This document shows, piece after piece, positions 6,450-10,802 of a stretch of DNA of 10,802 bases. A program made the position numbers and the translations under genes. This DNA is from Thalassiosira profunda (Eukaryota; Bacillariophyta; Thalassiosirophyceae; Thalassiosirales; Thalassiosiraceae). The number at the start of each line of letters is the position of its first letter. Position 1 is the first letter of the stretch. The notes below the pieces were generated by a model. That model was given only the letters and a program-made list of their open reading frames with translations. It was not told where the DNA came from and did not search any database. The DNA lies in contig JALLAP010001894.1 in NCBI GenBank assembly GCA_036939355.1, positions 1-10,802 on the forward strand, given 5' to 3'.

Positions 6450-9400
6450 TCACGTAGATTTGTTTTGCTGCTTCTGCAGTCGCTTCACTTTCTGCTGCTT
6501 GCGTTTGAGCTCCTCCTTCCTGCGACCCTCGGCCTTTTCGTTGTTGCGGTGCAATGCTTCGATCTGACGGGTCAACTCGGCCTGCATCCTTTCAGACTGC
6601 TCGCGTTCCTTCTCGATTGCTTCGATATCCTCCTTCTCCGCGGCGATTTTCTCCGCTCTCTTCTGCCGTTGCTTCTTCCTCCTCTCGACCTCTTTCTGGT
6701 CGTTGTAGGCAGGACAGTTTTGAGCCGTGGCAGATGCCCTGTTGTGCCCTTCCTGACCACACGCTCCGCATCGAACAGCTCGCTTCGCTGGTGGCTTGGA
6801 ATACTTATCCGCGGAGGAGGAATTGGGGAAATCGACTGCATCCATGTCGAAGTTGTCCGGCAGGCGAGAGCGCCGAGGCATGGCTGCAGTGGAGGGCCTC
6901 GGAGCGTCGCACGCGGAACAGTTGTTGGCACTCCCATCGTTGTCCAGCGTGCAAATGGGGCAGGACCAGCCATTATCTGCTCTGCGAGAAGCATTTGGCA
7001 CCTGGTGGCTAGAGGGGTAGCTATACTTCCCGGGGTGGCTGGGGGCAGATGATGCTGCGTGTGATTGGCCGCCAGCGTTGTCGAACCTCCGAAGGCGAGC
7101 CAGCCGCGCTTCTTCTTCCTTCGAGCCCGTTTTCCTGCCGAGGGGTTGGCTCCTGTTGACGCTGGCCCGTGGTGGCGGATTGGTTGGAAGGGGCGTTGAC
7201 AACGATGCAGCGCGCTGGGGCATCCTAGCCGCCGGTCGCGAAGACATTGCAGGTAACGCCGCGGTTCCCCTGCCCTGACCGATGGACCGTTTTAGCTCGT
7301 CGGCGAATTGCATCCTCGTCACCACCCTGACTTTGAGGCCGAGGACTAGCTGTGCCCACAGTGTGAGTCTCATCAACGTTCTGCGGCGAAGGAGGGGAGA
7401 TGCGGCTCCCCTTGTAAGCTCGCCCAATCGATCCAAAGCCGTCGCAAAAATGTCAGTGGGATTGCTCGAGTACACTTCCTTCCACACTCCATCGACTTGT
7501 TTGTGGAATGACTTGTCGTAGTCGCCCCACCCGTGGACAACGAGGAGCGGTGCATTCAAAGTGGGCATTCTCCCTGTAGCACGAGAACTCGTCGCACCAG
7601 TCTTCCTTTTGCGGGACGAATGCGGCAGCTGACTGGGCACCTCCAGAACTTCGCACAGATCATCATCATCACCGCCACTCTTGCCTGCACGAGCAGAAGC
7701 TGATGCGTTTGTCGCCGGTGGTTGCAGTGATTGAGACTCGTCGTCGGAAGAGAGAAGAAGACTGCACTCAACATTTGCCGTTGTGGCAGCCGATGCTTTT
7801 GGGGCTCGTTTAGCCGCACTGTCCTGGGTCTTTTGCGATGGGGATTTTCTCACGGGAGGAGCAGAAGACTTCACTCGTGGCTTTGCTGGAGACTTCTTCC
7901 TCGCGACCTTTGCCTTTCCTTTTCGTGCACTCAATCCCAACAATACAGAATCAGAATCATCCGAATCGGACCCATCACGTTTGGCTGGACTCTCAAGGAA
8001 CCTCTTTTTGCGGCTCTGGTCGAATCTGCTGAGGTTAAAGAGCTCGTCTCCTGACGAATCATTTTCGCTCGAGCTGCTGCTGCCCTTGCCAAGGGATGAT
8101 GCAGTTGCAGCGGTGCTTGGCACTGTTTTCCATATATCTTGGCTGCATACCTCGATCTCATTGTCAGAACTGTCGGAATTGCCGCCTCCACCTCGGATAG
8201 TTCGAGCTCCGTCATCCTCCGAGTCCGAATCTAAGCAGATTGTTTCGTCGTTCTTTTTGCGCTTCTTTGGGCGGCAATAGTCTTGAGACTCCGACAAATC
8301 GATGCAAATGGCATCATCGTCCGAATCGTTTAGATCGATTGCACCTCTGTTTTGAAGGGCAGTGTTGGATCCACCACGACCAGATGCAGTAGTCTGCTGG
8401 CGTAGCTGGGGTGGTCCGCCGGATGAATTAACGCCCAGCAGACCTCCAATCAATTGGGCATTCCACGTCCTGCTAACAGCAGCTGGCAGCATTGTTTCAA
8501 TGTTCAGCTCCTGCACAGCTGTTGGACTTGACCACGAGAGTTCCATAGTGTCGCTGCCTCGTCGAGCGCGCGTCGCATATTCGTCGTAGCGCAGCGTATC
8601 CCTGAGAATGGCCTGGTTCATCTGCAGTATCTGCTTCATATCAAACAGCGACTCAATCGTCTCGTTGTAGGAGTTGGTGTAGTGAATGTAGCACCCGTGC
8701 TCCATTTGCAGCTGAGTCAAAACACCCTCCAACGCATCTTGCGTTACGCCGTGCCTCTCTTTCAACAGCTTGCATGCCGAGCAGCAATTGTCTTCGGTGC
8801 ACTTCTTCGCCGATCTGTGGGCGCTATCGCTTCCCAAGCATCGCTCGCCCTCAATCAGGAACATGATTTGCTTGCAACCGCATCGCTTCATCTTACAAAG
8901 CTGACAGCCTGAACAGGCGCTTTCATCGCCACCAATCTTGACGCAGTCGAGCCGATTGCGAGCCTTGCCTCGGCCCAGGCAGGAATCAGCCAGATCGCTC
9001 CAGCTCTTGCGCTCGATGACTAGAGGCAGGACGTGATCTTCTCCATTGCGCCTATCAAGGAAGAGGTAGTCGCCGGCAGGGAGCTCCTTCTCGACAAAAG
9101 AAACGCTTTCATCACTGCAGCTCCACTTGATTCGTTTCAGCAGCAAGTCATCCTCGCGGGCGTCGAGGCAGAGTGTCAAATTGGCGTGAGGCTTCGAGGA
9201 ATCTTCGCTGAGTTGCCGAACTGGAATCATTTGGTTGACGGCGCGGTCGAACTCGGCGCACCCTTGCCCGAGCACTTCGCCGCCGCGCAAAAGCCCCCAC
9301 TTCTCGATGTCTTCGCCAGCATTGTCACGAACGATTTCTTTCCTCACGAGTTGCTTCTCCACGAGTCCATCCATGCAAGCAAATGCATTGCGCCCCCTGA

Positions 9401-10634
9401 GCCGCCCTTTATCGAAGAGGTTGGATCGACACATTGGCTGGGCCATCCTCTTCAGTTGCTCTTCGGTGAGCGTGAGATAGCGACGGCCGTTTGAGCGGGG
9501 GTGCCGGGCATGCATGGCGAGATGAAGCGTGGCGAGGACAGAAAATGGGCCAGAGGCGTATTGCGGCGTGTACACCCTGCTGCCAGATGCTCGTGCGGAG
9601 GAAGTCGTCAGTGATCGCGAGGGCGGGGGTGTCGCACTCCTTCCATTTTGCCGGGGCACTGGAGGTGTATTCGGCGGCAGATGGGTCAGCCAAGGATCTG
9701 CATCGTCGACGGCGGCCCGGCGAGAGTTGTTCCTGCGGCTGCTCCCACCGCCGTGCCGTGCATCGTCCCGTCGTACGAATTCTTCCAGCCAATCCTCTGC
9801 GCCCGAAGCGCCGTACCCGGCCTGGAACTCGCGTCTAATGCTTTGCTGAATCGCAAGTTTCTCCTCGAGCAAGCTCCAGTTCGTGGAAGGTTGCCCATTG
9901 TTCTTCACGGGCTTGAAGATGTGATCCTGCGAATTGAATCCCCTCCTTTTCCTCGCATCTCGCCCTCCTCCCCTCCACACGTTGTGGGCATTCAGTGCAT
10001 TGAACAGACTCTGGCAATCGTTGCATTGAGGCAAATCGTGAACGTGGTATCGATCCAGCCGCTGTAGCACAGCTTTGATTGTGGCAAAGTTGATCGTCCG
10101 TGGCTTGATCTTTTCATCACTCCACGAGCTGGCGTTCCAGATCTCATGTTCCACATCGTATACAATAGATGAAGGCAGCTGCAAGATGGACACCAAATTC
10201 GACCGCGTCCGCTCATGCGCCGGCAATGCCTTGACTTTGTCCAAATCCTTCAGGCACGCCGATAGGGCGGCAGAAAGTGCCGGGCTCCGACAGCATTCTA
10301 GGATCGCAAAGTCGTCGAGATTGTGGCTTCCAATCGACGAATTGAGAGGCAACTCGCGACCGCGGTAGTAGAGCCGGGTGGTGCTGCCACGCCCCGCGCT
10401 GTTGTACTTCTCCTGTATCGTTTCGAGCCGTTCCGAGGACTCGATGCTAATGGAGTCGATCTTTTTCGGCTTGTGGTAGCCGGCCGTCGGCCGGACGAGG
10501 ATGGATACCTGGACCATCGGGCGTGGTGGTGCAGGTACAAATGCAAACTCGCGACTATCTCGCGACTTCGACTTTGCGCACCAGACCAGGGCCCGCAGGC
10601 AAAAATGCCACGCTAGATGCGCCAGCCGCGCCAA
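6450..10634 (-). CDS. MUS81-like ERCC4-family structure-specific nuclease with ubiquitin-like, SIM and zinc-finger modules
   Basis: MUS81-type nucleases cut 3' flaps, replication forks and nicked Holliday junctions. In order: ubiquitin-like fold about 41-116 (LYYRGRELPLNSSIGSHNL, no terminal Gly-Gly); helical unknown region 117-300; winged helix about 359-465 as in MUS81 (YASGPFSVLATLHLAM, LTEEQLKRMAQPMC); ERCC4 nuclease about 487-665 with D491/E494 and the catalytic G521-D522...E541-R542-K543-x3-D547; Cys-rich insertions at 574-587 and 599-621; NLS RPKKRKK 788-794; Ser/Asp-rich SIM-like motifs 766-999; unknown block 1023-1115; RanBP2/NZF finger 1223-1242 (W1223, C1225, C1228, C1239, C1242); zinc knuckle C1289, C1292, H1297, C1307; coiled coil about 1311-1390. 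I see no helix-hairpin-helix pair after the nuclease. Human MUS81 has about 550 residues; this frame has 1394, with no stop. The true start may be Met40 (ATG at 10517), directly before the ubiquitin-like fold, giving 1355 residues. Nuclease family firm; MUS81 orthology less so, since a paralogue is possible. Confidence 0.85.
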   Translation of the reverse strand: MARLAHLAWHFCLRALVWCAKSKSRDSREFAFVPAPPRPMVQVSILVRPTAGYHKPKKIDSISIESSERLETIQEKYNSAGRGSTTRLYYRGRELPLNSSIGSHNLDDFAILECCRSPALSAALSACLKDLDKVKALPAHERTRSNLVSILQLPSSIVYDVEHEIWNASSWSDEKIKPRTINFATIKAVLQRLDRYHVHDLPQCNDCQSLFNALNAHNVWRGGGRDARKRRGFNSQDHIFKPVKNNGQPSTNWSLLEEKLAIQQSIRREFQAGYGASGAEDWLEEFVRRDDARHGGGSSRRNNSRRAAVDDADPWLTHLPPNTPPVPRQNGRSATPPPSRSLTTSSARASGSRVYTPQYASGPFSVLATLHLAMHARHPRSNGRRYLTLTEEQLKRMAQPMCRSNLFDKGRLRGRNAFACMDGLVEKQLVRKEIVRDNAGEDIEKWGLLRGGEVLGQGCAEFDRAVNQMIPVRQLSEDSSKPHANLTLCLDAREDDLLLKRIKWSCSDESVSFVEKELPAGDYLFLDRRNGEDHVLPLVIERKSWSDLADSCLGRGKARNRLDCVKIGGDESACSGCQLCKMKRCGCKQIMFLIEGERCLGSDSAHRSAKKCTEDNCCSACKLLKERHGVTQDALEGVLTQLQMEHGCYIHYTNSYNETIESLFDMKQILQMNQAILRDTLRYDEYATRARRGSDTMELSWSSPTAVQELNIETMLPAAVSRTWNAQLIGGLLGVNSSGGPPQLRQQTTASGRGGSNTALQNRGAIDLNDSDDDAICIDLSESQDYCRPKKRKKNDETICLDSDSEDDGARTIRGGGGNSDSSDNEIEVCSQDIWKTVPSTAATASSLGKGSSSSSENDSSGDELFNLSRFDQSRKKRFLESPAKRDGSDSDDSDSVLLGLSARKGKAKVARKKSPAKPRVKSSAPPVRKSPSQKTQDSAAKRAPKASAATTANVECSLLLSSDDESQSLQPPATNASASARAGKSGGDDDDLCEVLEVPSQLPHSSRKRKTGATSSRATGRMPTLNAPLLVVHGWGDYDKSFHKQVDGVWKEVYSSNPTDIFATALDRLGELTRGAASPLLRRRTLMRLTLWAQLVLGLKVRVVTRMQFADELKRSIGQGRGTAALPAMSSRPAARMPQRAASLSTPLPTNPPPRASVNRSQPLGRKTGSKEEEARLARLRRFDNAGGQSHAASSAPSHPGKYSYPSSHQVPNASRRADNGWSCPICTLDNDGSANNCSACDAPRPSTAAMPRRSRLPDNFDMDAVDFPNSSSADKYSKPPAKRAVRCGACGQEGHNRASATAQNCPAYNDQKEVERRKKQRQKRAEKIAAEKEDIEAIEKEREQSERMQAELTRQIEALHRNNEKAEGRRKEELKRKQQKVKRLQKQQNKST

Positions 10635-10802
10635 GCGCGCACTGGGGAGAGGATAGGATGCAGGGCAGGGCTCGGGCAGCCCCTGTTGTGGGAGAGGGCG
10701 CGCGGGGGGGACGTTGCGGTTGTCGGGTCGGTTTGCTCGTTTTGTGAAGTGAAGCCACCGGTGTCGTTACAAGCGTGGCCGGCACGTTACATCTGGCAAA
10801 TC
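10635..10802 (-). promoter_or_regulatory. 5' flank of the nuclease gene
   Basis: This is the sequence upstream of the nuclease gene, GC-rich with a run of seven G near 10703-10709. If translation starts at Met40 (10517), the leader region extends from 10518. I recognise no TATA box, CCAAT box or other gene in it. Confidence 0.3.

Noticed and set aside
10518..10634. First 39 codons of the nuclease frame as an organelle-targeting leader
   Set aside because: The stretch has some Arg and hydrophobics but no clean presequence, the rest of the protein carries a nuclear localisation signal, and Met40 sits exactly before the ubiquitin-like fold. It is more likely 5' UTR.
1..10802. CRISPR arrays, insertion sequences, phage or bacterial operons, tRNA or rRNA genes
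   Set aside because: No spaced direct repeats, transposase motifs, terminal inverted repeats or RNA gene signatures were seen by eye, and all genes are eukaryotic in type.

Overview
The window looks like nuclear DNA of a gene-dense, GC-rich photosynthetic eukaryote with a red-algal-type secondary plastid, most likely a diatom. Three things point this way. A PPR protein begins with a signal peptide ending in an Ala-Ala-Phe step, the 'ASAFAP' type of plastid-import presequence. A sigma-70 factor is encoded in a spliced nuclear gene with its own leader. All genes are of eukaryotic type, with a GT-AG intron, Kozak-like starts and no operons. The species cannot be named from the sequence alone.

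Layout: (1) positions 1-1486, minus strand: the N-terminal 495 residues of the mismatch-repair protein MSH6 (PIP box, Tudor domain, acidic linker, MutS domain I), running off the left edge. (2) 1487-2246: a 760-base divergent promoter region between MSH6 and the PPR gene. (3) 2247-4242, plus strand: a plastid-type PPR protein with about ten repeats. Its last repeat is thrown out of frame by a 10-base tandem duplication; the proper C-terminus continues in the next frame to 4242. (4) 4243-4680: intergenic region, nothing recognised. (5) 4681-6349, plus strand: a two-exon gene for a sigma-70 factor, probably a subunit of the plastid-encoded RNA polymerase. (6) 6350-6449: a 100-base gap between convergent genes. 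(7) 6450-10634, minus strand: one uninterrupted 1394-codon frame for a MUS81-like structure-specific nuclease. It carries a ubiquitin-like N-terminus, a winged helix, an ERCC4 nuclease with Cys-rich insertions, an array of SUMO-interaction-like motifs, a RanBP2/NZF zinc finger, a zinc knuckle and a C-terminal coiled coil. (8) 10635-10802: its upstream flank.

Two themes appear. The outer genes are nuclear genome-maintenance factors (MSH6 and the MUS81-like nuclease). The two inner genes probably act in plastid gene expression (PPR in RNA handling, sigma factor in transcription). The most unusual item is the nuclease, whose ubiquitin/SUMO-type modules are fused to a MUS81-like core. Next are the frame-breaking duplication in the PPR gene and the changed promoter-reading residues of the sigma factor.
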